Shown here piece after piece: positions 11,040 through 22,920 of a stretch of 64,000 bases of DNA. The DNA is taken from contig NC_081415.1 of assembly GCF_030272615.1 (NCBI RefSeq), forward strand, positions 190,986,270-191,050,269, in the 5' to 3' direction. The stretch is from Cryptomeria japonica (lineage: Eukaryota > Streptophyta > Pinopsida > Cupressales > Cupressaceae). Below the pieces are notes generated by a model, which saw only the letters and a program-made list of their open reading frames with translations, ran no database searches and was not told the DNA's origin. Numbering within the stretch: the stretch's first letter is position 1; every line of letters begins with the position of its first letter. The position numbers and the translations under genes are program-made.

Positions 11040-14000
11040 GCAAAATCATTATCCCATGTTTCTAACAATGTTCTAGTGATCTCAATAGTTGTCAAAACTT
11101 ATGCAGAAAATGCTTCCATAGCATCCACTGTGCTCATATCTGGTGTAGCCAAAATTGCTTCATAATCTTTATATGGTCTCTGTAGAATTTCAAGTTTAGG
11201 GGTCAACTGGTTCTTCAGTTCTTTCAAGGATCTAACTCACTTAACCCGTTCAAAATCATAGACATCTAACAAATGTTGTAAAACATTAACCGATTTGCCA
11301 AAATCTAAAAGTCGAATCCTGTACAGGGTTATATGCATCACTTATCCAATCTAGTTCTTTCTCTGTTTCTTCATGATTTTGGTTCAAATTAGAATAGAAG
11401 AAAGAAACTTTAGACATATTAGCCAAAATTTTACCTCCCTTTTCTATAGCAGTTCTCAAAAGATCTTTATTCACAGATAAAGAAATCTTGCATTTATCAA
11501 TATCTAACATTAGTTGCTCTCCCCTTTTCTTCCTATAACCTTTTTTAGCTAAGGCATATGCTGCCTCTTCAAGTGATTTCATTTGGTCAGTAGCATCAGT
11601 AACTAGTTGTCCAAGTTTGGCAATAGGGGTAGACAAATTACCAGTGTCAGTCTCCAGTAGGAGACATGACAAAATGTCAACAACAGTCTGAATTATTTCT
11701 ACTTCTTTTCTCTGCTCTTTCAATCTTTTCTTTTGAGCCCTAGATTGCATAACATAAGTAGTCTCCATAAGTTCAGATGTGCTCAATTTTTCCACATCAA
11801 TTGGATCTTGTATGCTAATTGATTCATCATCATCATTAGTTTGCTGCTTCACCTTTGCTTTTTCCTTTTCATCATTTTTCTCTGCTATCTTATACTCTAT
11901 TTTCTCTTTATCTTTTTCTGATTGATCCTCCAGAGTGGATTTAGTGACCGATGGTAGTTGTTTTTCAATGTGTTCTTTGAGCGATGGTGGTTGAATATCC
12001 ACACTTGATTCTATAGCCGTTATTTCAGTTGCTTCCTATGTATCAGTAATGATTGGCTGTTGTTCAATTTCTTTAACAGGTTCAAATTCATTGCCAGTTA
12101 GATCAACAATATCAACAATATCTTCAACTTCATCCACTGAGAATATGACCGGTGTGGAACTTGTGTTATCCTTATCCTTGACAGGATAGACAATATTCGG
12201 TGTAATAAACTCTTCAACATCTAGCTCTAGTGGAGCTCCAGTGTCAGTTTGATCAAGTTTATTATCATAGTCTTTCAAAAGTGCATTCATCCTTTGAATA
12301 TCTTGAGCTATAAGATGAGTATCATCTTCAACAGGTTGAAAATTTCCATCCAATAACCTCAGTCTTCTTGATTTAGAATGAAACCGCCCTTTGTACTTAG
12401 CAAGCAATACTAATAACTCATCTCGACAACTTGGGAAAATATTGAATAAAAACTCTATCAATAATTTATTGATCCTTATCTACAACTATTTTCCATTTAT
12501 TTTCAACAATTGAATATAAAGAATTAGAAATATCCTTTTTAATATCTTGTCGTCACCAGTTGTATTGATACAAGTAATTGATTACCTCTTTTACCACTTC
12601 TTGTTTCTGACCTTCATCAAATGAATAAAAATATTATTTTACGTTATCAAACCATTTCCTCCCTAATGTTTTTAAAGTCCTCTCAAAATTACTCATTGGT
12701 TTGAATGTTGAAACATTAATAGGAGTACTTTGTTTAGAAATATCTACTACTAGTTTGGATTTCTTACCAGTCACTTTCATCTTCTTGGTCTCTTCTTCAG
12801 TATCAGTTTCCTCATATTCATCTTGAAGAATGCAATGTCTTTCGTTGCGGCAATTTGCTTCTTTTCATATACCTTGAGAACCGATTCCTTCTTGGTTTGA
12901 ATACTTCTGGTTACCCTTGTACCCGTGGTCATAGAAGCTAGTTGATCAACTTTCTTCTTTTTCTCCTTGGTACTACTGGGTTGAGCAGGTGCAATCCTTT
13001 CCTGATAAGTTCCTAGTATTTTCTTCTTTTTATCCTTAGGAGATGCCAAAAGGTTGTTGGCATAACCAATTAGTAAGTCATAGTTGACTTCATAGCTCAT
13101 TTCTTCCATTTCTTCTTCTCTGGGTTCAATGGCCTCCATAAGGCAAAAATCAGTGGTCACAGTGAAACAAATGTCTTTTTCAAAGTGTTCCACCACTTCA
13201 TCTAATAGCCTTAATCTCATGCTCATCTTCTTTTGAAACTCATTAAAATATCTATTCATGGCAACGAGAAATGTGTTCTTCACAACCTTAATGCTATTCT
13301 TGATTTAGGCTGTCACCGGTATGTCCTTAGACCATTGACTATCACCAATTCCTTGAATGAAATTCTGAAAATAGAAAAACAAACCAATCAACAGTTGACC
13401 ATATTTAAACTTTTGACTATTTTCCTTCTTAATTGATTCTAAGTTCAACATCAATTGACTTCTCATTGCCTCACACAAATCATAATCTGCATTCTCTATC
13501 ATCATCCTGTAGGCGACATGCACATCAATAGATGGTACACTGTTCATTTTGCTAGAATGGAATATCTAGTAGCCAATAACCATAGTTGCAAATATGACTC
13601 CTTAATTTTCAATGTTGTTGACCAATATAGCATGACCGTCAGTAGTGGTCTTTGTCAAAGCAATAACAATATCCTTTGAGATTGTTCTTAATTTTGGTAC
13701 TTCACCAATTTGGCAGAAACCAATTACTGCATGAATAGCCTCTTTTGTGATTGTGTGAGACCTATCAAGATACATATTCCCTCCATGTACATGGGTAAGG
13801 ATAATCTTGACATTTTCCTCCTCAAAATCTTCTTGAAAATATACTACAATATGAAAACCTTTCTCAGGAACTGTAATATATTTGGGTTTGATCTTCTCAT
13901 TCTTATCACACAAAGATTTAAGCTAAGAATAGATTGCTAATGACCCTAGATACTCAATTTTGCAATCAATATAACTAGATAAATCTCCTTTAATCAAAAC

Positions 14001-14114
14001 ATCATCAGGAACTTCATACAATGCATTATATGATTCTATTTTTTCCGATCCCATAGACTCCATAGCTTTCATAGTGATAAAAAGACTTTCTATAGGGGTG
14101 AATGATGATGCCAT
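11040..14114 (-). pseudogene. E3 ORF2: divergent homologue of the E1/E8/E11 ORF2, broken
   Basis: It reads right to left from the ATG at 14114 (MASSFTPIESLF). Open segments are 13923-14114, 13602-13913, 13305-13547, 12777-13283, 12036-12461 and 11286-12002. Two parts align by eye with E1-type ORF2. The first has RSHTITKEAIHAVIGFCQIG against HKITKEVIKVVIGLPSIG. The second has YFNEFQKKM, ICF and YANNLLASPKD against YFKSFQTKM, ICF and TYAKALLDAPRE in E11. A Lys-rich segment and a long helical, acidic C-terminal half follow, again in the same order. The function is unknown. Preservation of the order between two clearly different families argues that the protein was once selected. Confidence 0.7.
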
Positions 14115-14597
14115 TTGATATAACCTGACTTACAAGAGAAGATTGATCAAAATAACTTATTCCCTTCAACCTGCTAGGGTTTCTAGTTGCTCTCTCGCTT
14201 TCACACCTGATTCACCTTCCTTCACTTCAAATTCGATTAAACTTTTTAAATCATAGCACAAATCCGTTCGCAATCTGCTAACAATGCTCTGTTTCGCTCT
14301 GCAAGTGTTCACAAATTCTTCTTCAAATGCAATTGGGGTAAAAATAACTTAGTGAAATTGAAATTTCCTTTTATTAACTTACCAACTACATTTATTACAC
14401 TACCAATAGGGTAAAAAACCCTAATTACCACTTAACAAACTCGCCTGTACCGGTAGGTATATAACCGATCGGTAATCCTTAGAAAATCGATAGATAACAA
14501 TATAAAAAATTCACATATTTCAACTTAAAATGCAAAAATTCTCTTACCATACATTCTTCAAGGGGTCCGAAAATACATTTACAGTTATGCTCCCCTT

Positions 14598-15530
14598 AGG
14601 TTTGTTGAAAAGCTAAGTTTACTAGTGTAGCATTCTCCACACTTAGTGAAGACTTTGATTCTTCTGCTGGCTTGTCCTCACTTTTCTTCTTCCCAATTCT
14701 ATTAATCTCTTCTCTAGTTTCTTCAACGTCGACCGTCTTCTTTCCTTTCTAATCTTCAGAGTGATATATTGGTTGATTTTTCTTGGCTCTACAAAACTTA
14801 GCCATGTGTCTCAGTTTATGACAATGATAAGAGGCCATCCCAGATGCTCTCCAAGGTCTTGCATTACCTCTTCCAGTCCTTCTTCTGTAGTTCATAGCCA
14901 CATGAACAAAGTTATTGTAAATTAAGCAAATTACATTGGTTACCTTTTCCCTCTCATAGGGACTGAATCAATTGAGATAGGGTTTTTGCTAGTTCATGCT
15001 TCTTCGGTTGTCATAAGTCCTTCTCCAGTCACTTATAGGTCTTAGATTCATGTGAGTTGCCGAATTGTTTGCTCCCTATCTATATTAAACTGATCTATGT
15101 CCATACATATTGCATGTGTAATAATGAACTTCAAATCTTCTAGACACATATCTAGTATTAGCATTATAGCTTGTGTTCTCATTAGGTATGCTTCTACACA
15201 CATTAGCAGTATGTTCAGGTTTGTGATAGATAAAGCAAATAGGTTTTTAAGCTTTCTTACCTGTAGGTTTCTTAGCCTTAGGAGCATTTTTACCTTTATG
15301 CATGTTTCTCTTGGTACCAAAAGATTCTCCTTTCTCAGATGTGTTGAATCCTAATCTAGATGTGTCACCTTTCATTCTCTTAGATTAGATCTGTTCATCC
15401 AACATAGAGGAGCTTTTGTTAAATTTGTCAAGCTTATCATTAGCCTCAGTAAGCTCTTTGGTAAGATCTTCATTATTCTTTGTAAGAGTCTCTCTAAGAG
15501 ATACTGCCATCTCAAGATCTAACTATAGTG
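14598..15530 (-). pseudogene. E3 ORF1, C-terminal part with decayed zinc knuckles
   Basis: It continues the frame of 27831-28214 once E4 is removed. It starts with a coiled coil (TKNNEDLTKELTEANDKLDK) and then has knuckles that have lost ligands, for example CFIYHKPEHTANVC near 15225 (second Cys now Tyr) and YHCHKLRHMAKFC near 14815 (first Cys now Tyr). Stops are at positions where Gln is plausible (TAG and TAA). It ends near 14598. In E1 the same layout forms the intact four-knuckle ORF1. Confidence 0.7.
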
Positions 15531-17006
15531 TGTTGGCTTTATAACAGACAAAGGGAGATTGTTGGCATTTCATTAAGGATATTGAGAAGGTTGTTCATGA
15601 TTATGGATATAACTGCTTAAGGATGTCTACTGTCTTAATATTATTATTTTGTCATTGATGTCAAGAAATTGATTTTCTATTTCAGTATGATGTTGCCATT
15701 TCTTAAGAAGTGTGATTTGATGAGTATAAAGATGTTGGTAAAAGACACAGAAAGAATGTGATGAAGAAGGGGAGAAATAAGTTATTCAATGGGCAACTAT
15801 TACCGAGCTAGACAATGATGAGATCATGATGTTTAGATTGTTTTGATATCATACATATGTTATTGATTGTAAGGTTAATACTATACTATGTTACTGAGCA
15901 AAGAACCTAGTCGGTAAACCCTAAGGTTATCGCTATCGGTTAATGAAGGCGGAATGTCTACTGAGTGAAGTTTAGTATTTACCGAGTTGTAATCGAGCTA
16001 TAACAGAATGCATTAAATGATTACAAGCATTATTTAATGAAGGAAGCTGATGAGATGGAACTGATTAAATGATTGGTATGCCATGCATGAAGTTTGTTAA
16101 AGAATCTATGGCAAAAGAAAATCGGCAGGAAGATCTACAACTTAGATTGAACCGCAATACCCTAGCACAAGTTTCAAGGTGGGATAAAATGTTTTTTAGA
16201 TCAAAGAATACATTGAACCTGGTCAAGTTTGAAGATCTGATGGCTATGATTGATCATGGGATATGTGATCAAGGAGATTAAGCAATTGGTGAATTGTTTA
16301 TAAATAAGGAACTGTTGATAAACAATGTATGTGGGCAACTGTATGCACAGGGATGCTACATAGTGATTACCAAGCACAAAAGCTTGAAGACCTATTTTGA
16401 ATAACAAAGTATAGAGCCTAGCAAATGGACAAGATTAGTTCTATGTCTATATTGTATTGAGCAAATAAGAATCTTCTTTAGCATTTTAGATGTGAAGTTG
16501 CAGATAGATTTTTATTACTGTTATTTTGTGAAGTGACAGAAAATCTCTTAACCAAGTGGACTTAACAGTCTTATTTGTAAAACGCTCTAGCAAGGTGACA
16601 TTCTAATTGAGTGTTTGAAATCCTTTAACAAGGTCACCTCTAACAAGGTGAAGATCCTAACAGATTTGAGGGAAATCCCTTAACCGAGTCACATCTAGCA
16701 ATGTGTTTGTAATCTTTAACAAGATTTGCTTTTAACCGAGCATACTCTAGAAGAGTATATTTCTTAGTGGGTCCAAAATCTCATAGTGGTTTTTCCCTAT
16801 TTGGGTTTCCATGTTAAATCTGGTGTTATGAGTGATGTTTATATGCTTTTGAGTTTGCATGTTTATCAATTTTGGTTATATTACTGAAGTATATGTTACC
16901 GAGGTTGAATTTGATGTTTTTATGGAAGCTTAAGTTTGTATGATTCACCCCCCCCTCATCTTATTAGCTTGGTATCTGTACTTAACATTAAGTATCAAAA
17001 CTATGA
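15531..17006 (+). repeat. E4 5' LTR
   Basis: The LTR is 1476 bp, starting TGTTGGCTTTATAA and ending AACTATGA (AACTATCA in the 3' copy). It contains gtggtttttccctatttggg (16789-16808) followed by tttccatgtt, and a C-run (attcacccccccctcatc) near its end. Confidence 0.9.
16299..16306 (+). promoter_or_regulatory. TATA box in the E4 5' LTR
   Basis: TATAAATA is followed by AGG; the same sequence is kept at 22409-22416 in the 3' LTR. It is the likely core promoter of the element. Confidence 0.6.
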
Positions 17007-17008
17007 AT

Positions 17009-17020
17009 TGGTATCAAAGC
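17009..17020 (+). other. E4 primer-binding site
   Basis: TGGTATCAAAGC lies two bases after the LTR end and is complementary to initiator tRNA-Met except at one base. Confidence 0.85.
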
Positions 17021-17070
17021 TTTGGACTCCAGAAGAAAAGTTTAAAAGTACTGGAGGAAAAGATCCAAAG

Positions 17071-20000
17071 ATGTATAAGAGGGATGCACCGAAGCTGAAC
17101 AAGTCAAGTTTCTCTACATGGCAGAAAAGGATGAAGTTACACCTATTAGGAGTTGGAGAATGTGTTGTATATTATCTGGAGAATGATTTCATTACACTGA
17201 GCACCTATCCATTGACAATGGAAGAGATAAAGGCAAAGCAAGAACATATCCAAGCAATGATTGAAATAACATCTGCATTGACCGACTCAGAGTTTAATGA
17301 TCTAGAAGGCTGCAATGATGCAAAGGCAATGTGGGACAAGCTCATATCTATGTATGGTGGAGATGAACATGTTCAAAGAGCAAAAGTGGACAGTCTAAGA
17401 TGACAAATTGAATCTATGAGGATGAATGAAGGTGAGAACATAACCCAGTATAGTACAAGACTAAAGGAGATTGTCAATCAAATCAAAGAAGCAGGTGGAA
17501 CCATTGAAGAAAAGGATATAACAAGTAAGTTGTTAAGAACCCTTCTACCAGCTTATGTAATCCGAGTCTCTGTAATCAATGAATTGAGGTCTGTACCAAA
17601 TATGCCAGTTTATTTAGATGCTACTATTGGTAAGCTACATGCATTTGAGTGAAGTAATTTTGATAACAGTGGGTCTTCGGTAAATAAAGTTGAATTTGCA
17701 TTTAGTTCTTTTCATCTTGATGAATCTATTTATTACAATGAAAGAAAGTATAAGTACTTTGAAGGAGATCACAATGGAGCAAGTCAAAGATTTTGTAAGA
17801 ACATGGAAGAAGTACATAAATTGTATGAGGAAATCAGAAAGCAGGAAGAGTTTGAAGCACTATTAGCCAGAAGGTTACCGAGAGGCAAAGGTAAGTATTA
17901 AGGAAAACTACCTTTAAAATGTTTCAATTGTGATAAGATAGGACATATGGCTTCTAACTATCCTAACAAAGAATCTACTGAAAAGAGAGATTACCGAGAT
18001 GATAGACAAAAAGATAATCATTACAGAGGACACTAAGACTTCAGAAGTAGAGATAGAAAGACATGCTTAATAGCTGATGAGGAATCCATTGATGATAAAT
18101 CAGATGAAACTGATACAGAGGAAGTAGTTTATGTGGCTATCAAAGATGGATCAGATGAAGAAAGGTATGAATAAAAATCCCTAATATCTCACATAAACAC
18201 TAATGATTCTTGGATCATAGATAGTGGATGCTCACATCACATGACTGGTGATAAACACAAGTTTGTTATGTTAGAAGACTATGATGGAGGTTATGTAAGA
18301 TTTGGTAATGATGCACCATGTCCGGTAAAAGGTAAAGGATCTATAACACTTCTTGACAATGCTAAATGCAATGATGTTTATTGGGTTGAAGGTTTGAAAT
18401 ATAATTTGTTGAGTGTACCACAACTAAACAACACAAGTTATTGAATAGAATTTTAGAAAGGAATTGTCAAAGTTCATGACAAGAATGGAAAGTTAGCTAC
18501 TACCGAGACACAAACAAAAGGTAATAAATTTCACCTTGACTCAACTCAGAACAAATGTCTATATGCAAAGATAGATAATACCTAGTTATGACATAAAAGG
18601 TTTTGTCATGTAAATCTTGATAATCTGATCAAAATAAGCAAGAAGCACCGAGTAAGAGGTCTACCAAGTTTGGATAAACTTGAGAATGCTATGTGCCAAG
18701 GATGCCAGATGGGTAAAATAACAAGATCAAGCTTTACAAGTAAGTCCTACACCTATAAGGGAATTTTAGATCTTGTGCACACTGATCTTTGTGGTCCTAT
18801 GAAAGTTCAAAGTTATTATGGTGATATATATTTCATATTATTTGTGGATGATTATTCAAGGATGATGTCAGTAATGTTTTTAAAAGAAAAATCAAAAGCT
18901 TTTCAAATGTTTAAATGGCACAAGGCAAGAGTTGAAAATGAAACAAGAAGAGAACTGAAATGTCTTAGATCAGATAGAGGAGGAGAGTTCACATTTGATG
19001 AGTTCAACTTATTCTGCAAGGATCATGGTATTAAAAGACAAGTCTATGCACCAAGAACTCCACAACAAAATGGAATTGATGAGAGAAGACACAGATCTAT
19101 TGTGGATTGTGCCAGAACCCTGATGATTGAAAAGAAAGTGCCACAAACATTTTGGAGAGAAGCAATAAGCACAACAGTTTACACCCTGAACCAAGTACAA
19201 CTGAAGAAAGGAACTTTGAAGACACCATATGAAATCTAGTATGACAAGAAACCTAATGTAAGTTATTTTAAAATCTTTGGAAGTAGATGTTATGTACACA
19301 AAGATGATAGAAATGGAAAGTTTGATTAGAAAAGTGAAGAAGGAACATTTCTAGGTTATTCTTCTAGAAGCAAAGCATTTAAATGTTTGATCAAAACATC
19401 TAACAAAATAGTAGAAAGTGCAAATGTGAAAATTGATGAATTTGTAGAAAGAAATGATGAAGGAAACTCCAAAGAACCAGAAGATTATGATGAATTTGTC
19501 TATGTTCAATCGACAAGTCCTATTGAGAGAACTGTTGAAGAAGATCATACAGAGCCTACCGAGCTTATATTAGCCAAGTATGTCAGAAGACATCATGCAT
19601 CAAGTCAAATTATAGGAGATAAAGATGATCCAGTAATGACACGGAACAAACTTTGATAGAACACATGTCTAATATCTGAATTTGAGCCGAGAATAGTGAA
19701 AGAGGCATTTAATAGTGAAGATTGGATAAATGCTATGACATAAGAGATTGATCAAATCAAGAAGAATGACACATGGACACTAATCCCAAGACTGAAGGAC
19801 AAAAATGTAATCGGTAGAAAGTGGATTTTTAGAAACAAGCTGAATAAAAAAGGTGAGGTCATTTGAAATAAAGCAAGAATAGTTTGCAAAGATTATGTCC
19901 AAGAAGAGGGAATTGATTATGGTGAAACTTTTGCACCTATGGCTAGACTTGAAGGAGTAAGAACATTGTTGGCATATGCTTCTTTCAAAAATTTCAAGGT

Positions 20001-21219
20001 ATATCAAATGGATGTCAAATCTGCATTTTTGAATGGTATATTAGAAGAAGAAGTTTTTATTGAACAACCTGAAGGATTTGTTGAAGACAAGAATAAAGAT
20101 CAGGTATGTAAATTGAACAAAGCTTTATATGGTTTGAAACAAGCACCTATAGCATGTTATGAAAGATTGTACTCTTATCTAATCAAGATTGGTTTTATAA
20201 GGACAAGTGAGAACAACAATATGTATATGAAGAATGATGAAAATGGAATACTAATCTCAGCCATATTTGTTGATGATATTATATTTTGTGGAAATGACTC
20301 TTTATACAAGAACTTTGGAAATGAAATGAGCAAAGAATTTGAGATGTCATTAATCGGTGAGATAAAGTATTTTATAGGTTTACAGATACTGTAAATGAAA
20401 AATGAGATTTTCATTACTCAATCCAAGTACACAAAGGAAATCTTGAAGAAATTCGGAATGGAGGATTCAAAACCAGTAAGTACTCCTATAACTACCAACT
20501 GTAAATTATCAAAGAATGATGAATCTGCATCTGTTGATGAGACACTTTACCGATCCATGATTGGAAAACTACAATATGTTGTTCACAACATGCCAAATAT
20601 AGCACATGCAGTAGGTATAGTTGCAAGATTCTCTGCAGATCCTAAGGAAACACACATGACAGTAATCAAAAGAATTTTCAGATACTTGAAAGGCACTGAG
20701 GATTATGGCTTAGTATATCAGAAAGGAAATGATTTTTATTTAAACATTTATACTGATGCTGATTGGGCAGGCAACATTGATGATAGGAAAAGAACAAGTG
20801 GAGGAGCTTTCTTTTTAGGAGAAAGACTAGTGAGTTGGCTTAGCAAGAAATAAGGATGTGTTTCATAGTCAACAGTAGAAGCTGAATATGTTGTTGCGGC
20901 ATTGAATTGCACCAACATAGCATGGATCAAACAACTATTGGAATGTATAAATGAGAAAGTTACCGGGCCAGTAACTATATTCTATGATAATACTAGTGCC
21001 ATTAACATTTCAAAGAATCCTGTTATGCACTCTAAGACAAAGCACATCTCTATCAAATATCATTATCTCAGAGAAGAAGCTCAAGAGAAGAAAGTGGTGT
21101 TGGAGTATGTTAGCACAAAGGAACAAATAGCAGATATCTTCACCAAGCCACTGCCAAGGGACACTTTTGAGTATCTCAGAAGTAAGTTAGGGGTCCTACC
21201 ACTATCTTTCAATCACTAA
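17071..21219 (+). pseudogene. E4 Gag-Pol polyprotein (copia), one frame with 18 stops
   Basis: The frame from the ATG at 17071 (MYKRDAPKLNK) to the terminal TAA at 21217 carries no frameshift. Domains in order: UBN2-type Gag (to about 17650); one zinc knuckle near 17930 whose last Cys is Tyr; aspartic protease with DSGCSHHMTG near 18220; GAG-pre-integrase and the CQGCQMGK zinc site near 18690; integrase core with HTDLCGP, FVDDYSR and NGIDERRHR; RT with LNGILEEEVFIEQPEGF, LYGLKQAP and the catalytic FVDDIIFCG near 20267; RNase H with TDADWAGN and YDNTSAINISKNP. Internal stops are at 17401, 17650, 17899, 18034, 18172, 18442, 18454, 18583, 18589, 19237, 19327, 19654, 19657, 19741, 19864, 20392, 20851 and 20866. 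Nearly all fit CAG, CAA, CGA or TGG changed by one transition. Confidence 0.93.
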
Positions 21220-21599
21220 CCGAGTTCGGTGAAAGCATCAATTCGATGACTCTACAGAATATCTTTTAAGAGTTGATGCTAATTTACACACTTTAGGATG
21301 TTTTCTAAAGGTGTACAGGAAACAATACAGGGAACAAGAATTGAAGACATAATGCTCTGACCGAGACTAAGTTAACACATCACTGCAGGAATTCACTTCA
21401 TATAGGAAGAAATTATGTTTTAGTTCTTTACTTTTTGGCATTGTTGTCAAAGGGGGAGAAGACTGGAGAAGACTAATGTATGGGGGAGAAGGTTGATGAT
21501 AGGGGGAGAGAAATTCAGCATTTCAGAATCATAGCAATCTGAATCCGATTCATTTAGGTCAAATCAATTGGTTTTGCCATCAATGCAAAAGGGGCAGAT
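21220..21599 (+). other. E4 3' untranslated tail with a PPT array
   Basis: Noncoding. Purine blocks occur at about 21448 (aaagggggagaag), 21482 (tgggggagaag), 21501 (agggggagaga) and directly before the LTR (aaaaggggcagat, 21587-21599). The first and last follow caTTGTTGTc and catcaatgc palindrome-like sequences, as in the other elements. Confidence 0.7.
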
Positions 21600-22462
21600 T
21601 GTTGGCATTATAATAGACAAAGGGAGATTTTTGGCATTTCATTAAGGATATTGAGAAGGTTGTTGATGATTATGGATATAATTACTTAAGGATGTCTACT
21701 ATCTTAATATTATTATTTTGTCATTGATGTCAAGAAATTGATTTTCTAATTTAGTATGATGTTGCCATATCTTAAGAAGTATGATTTGATGAGTATAAAG
21801 ATGTCGGTAAAAGACACAGAAAGAATGTGATGAATAAGGGGAGAAATAAGTTATTCAATGGGCAACTATTACTAAGTTAGACAATGATGAGATCATGATG
21901 TTTATATTGTTTTGATATCATACATATGTTATTGATTGTAAGGTTAATACTATACTATGTTATCGAGCAAATAACCTAGTCGATAAACCCTAAGAAACCT
22001 AGTCGGTAAACCTTAAGGTTATCGCTATCGGTTAATGAAGGCAGAATTTCTACCGAGTGAAGTTTAGTATTTTTCGAGTTGTAACCGAGCTATAACAAAA
22101 TGCATTAAATGATTACAAGCATTATTTAATGAAGGAAGCCGATGAGCTGGAATTGATTAAATGATTGGTATGCCGTGCATGAATTTTGTTAAAGAATCTA
22201 TGGCAAAGGAAAATTGGCAGGAAGATCTACAACTTAGATTGAACCGCAATACCCTAGCACAAGTTCCAAGAAATGTATGCAAGTTCCAAGGTGGGGTAAA
22301 CATTTTTTAGATCGAAGAATACATTGAACTTGGTCAAGTTTGAAGATCTGATGGCTATGATTGATCATGGGATATGTGATCAAGGAGATTAAGTGGTTGC
22401 AAATTGTTTATAAATAAGGAACTATTGATAAACAATGTATGCAGGCAAGTGTATGCATAGGG
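21600..22462 (+). repeat. E4 3' LTR, left part
   Basis: It starts TGTTGGCATTATAATAG and matches 15531 to about 16350 of the 5' LTR. It includes a local duplication near 21978-22012 (cctagtcgataaaccctaag / cctagtcggtaaaccttaag) that the 5' LTR has only once. It is cut at 22462 by E5. Confidence 0.9.
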
Positions 22463-22823
22463 TGTTAGGGTTTCAAGCAGATCCGAAGAAAATATGAACT
22501 AACAATTATATGTAGATTTAAATACAAAAGATAAAGAAATAAAATAGGACACAGATAACACAGAGATTTAACGTGGTTCACCTTGAATGGGTTATGTCCA
22601 CCATACACAGCCGTCCAATCTTTCTTATTATCCAGCAAAAATAGTACATCAACCTTCCAATGCCTTAAGCATCCCAACCACTTATAACATGCATTTTTAG
22701 GGCAACAAACAAAGTCAGCCTTTTTAGGGTTTTATTACAATGTCGGTTTTCATCAACTAAAAAAATGGTGAGGATATGTGCTGAGTGTACAGTACTTTGC
22801 TGATCAGTCACCACATTTCAACA
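22463..22823 (-). repeat. E5 3' LTR
   Basis: It spans TGTTAGGGTTTCAAG to TTTCAACA on the plus strand, 361 bp, and pairs with 26895-27200 up to tcatcaac. The sequence aacgtggttcacc (22571-22583) is also kept in the other copy with one change. Confidence 0.9.
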
Positions 22824-22920
22824 ATCTCCCACTTGGAGACTAATACTACATGACACCACTGTACATGCAACATCCATTAGATAAAACACTAGGACTCGAC
22901 TGGTATAAATTCCACAATTA

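Noticed and set aside
16936-17070. Start of the E4 gag at the upstream ATG 16936
   Set aside because: That ATG lies in the LTR and the frame crosses the PBS; the copia Gag similarity begins after the ATG at 17071.
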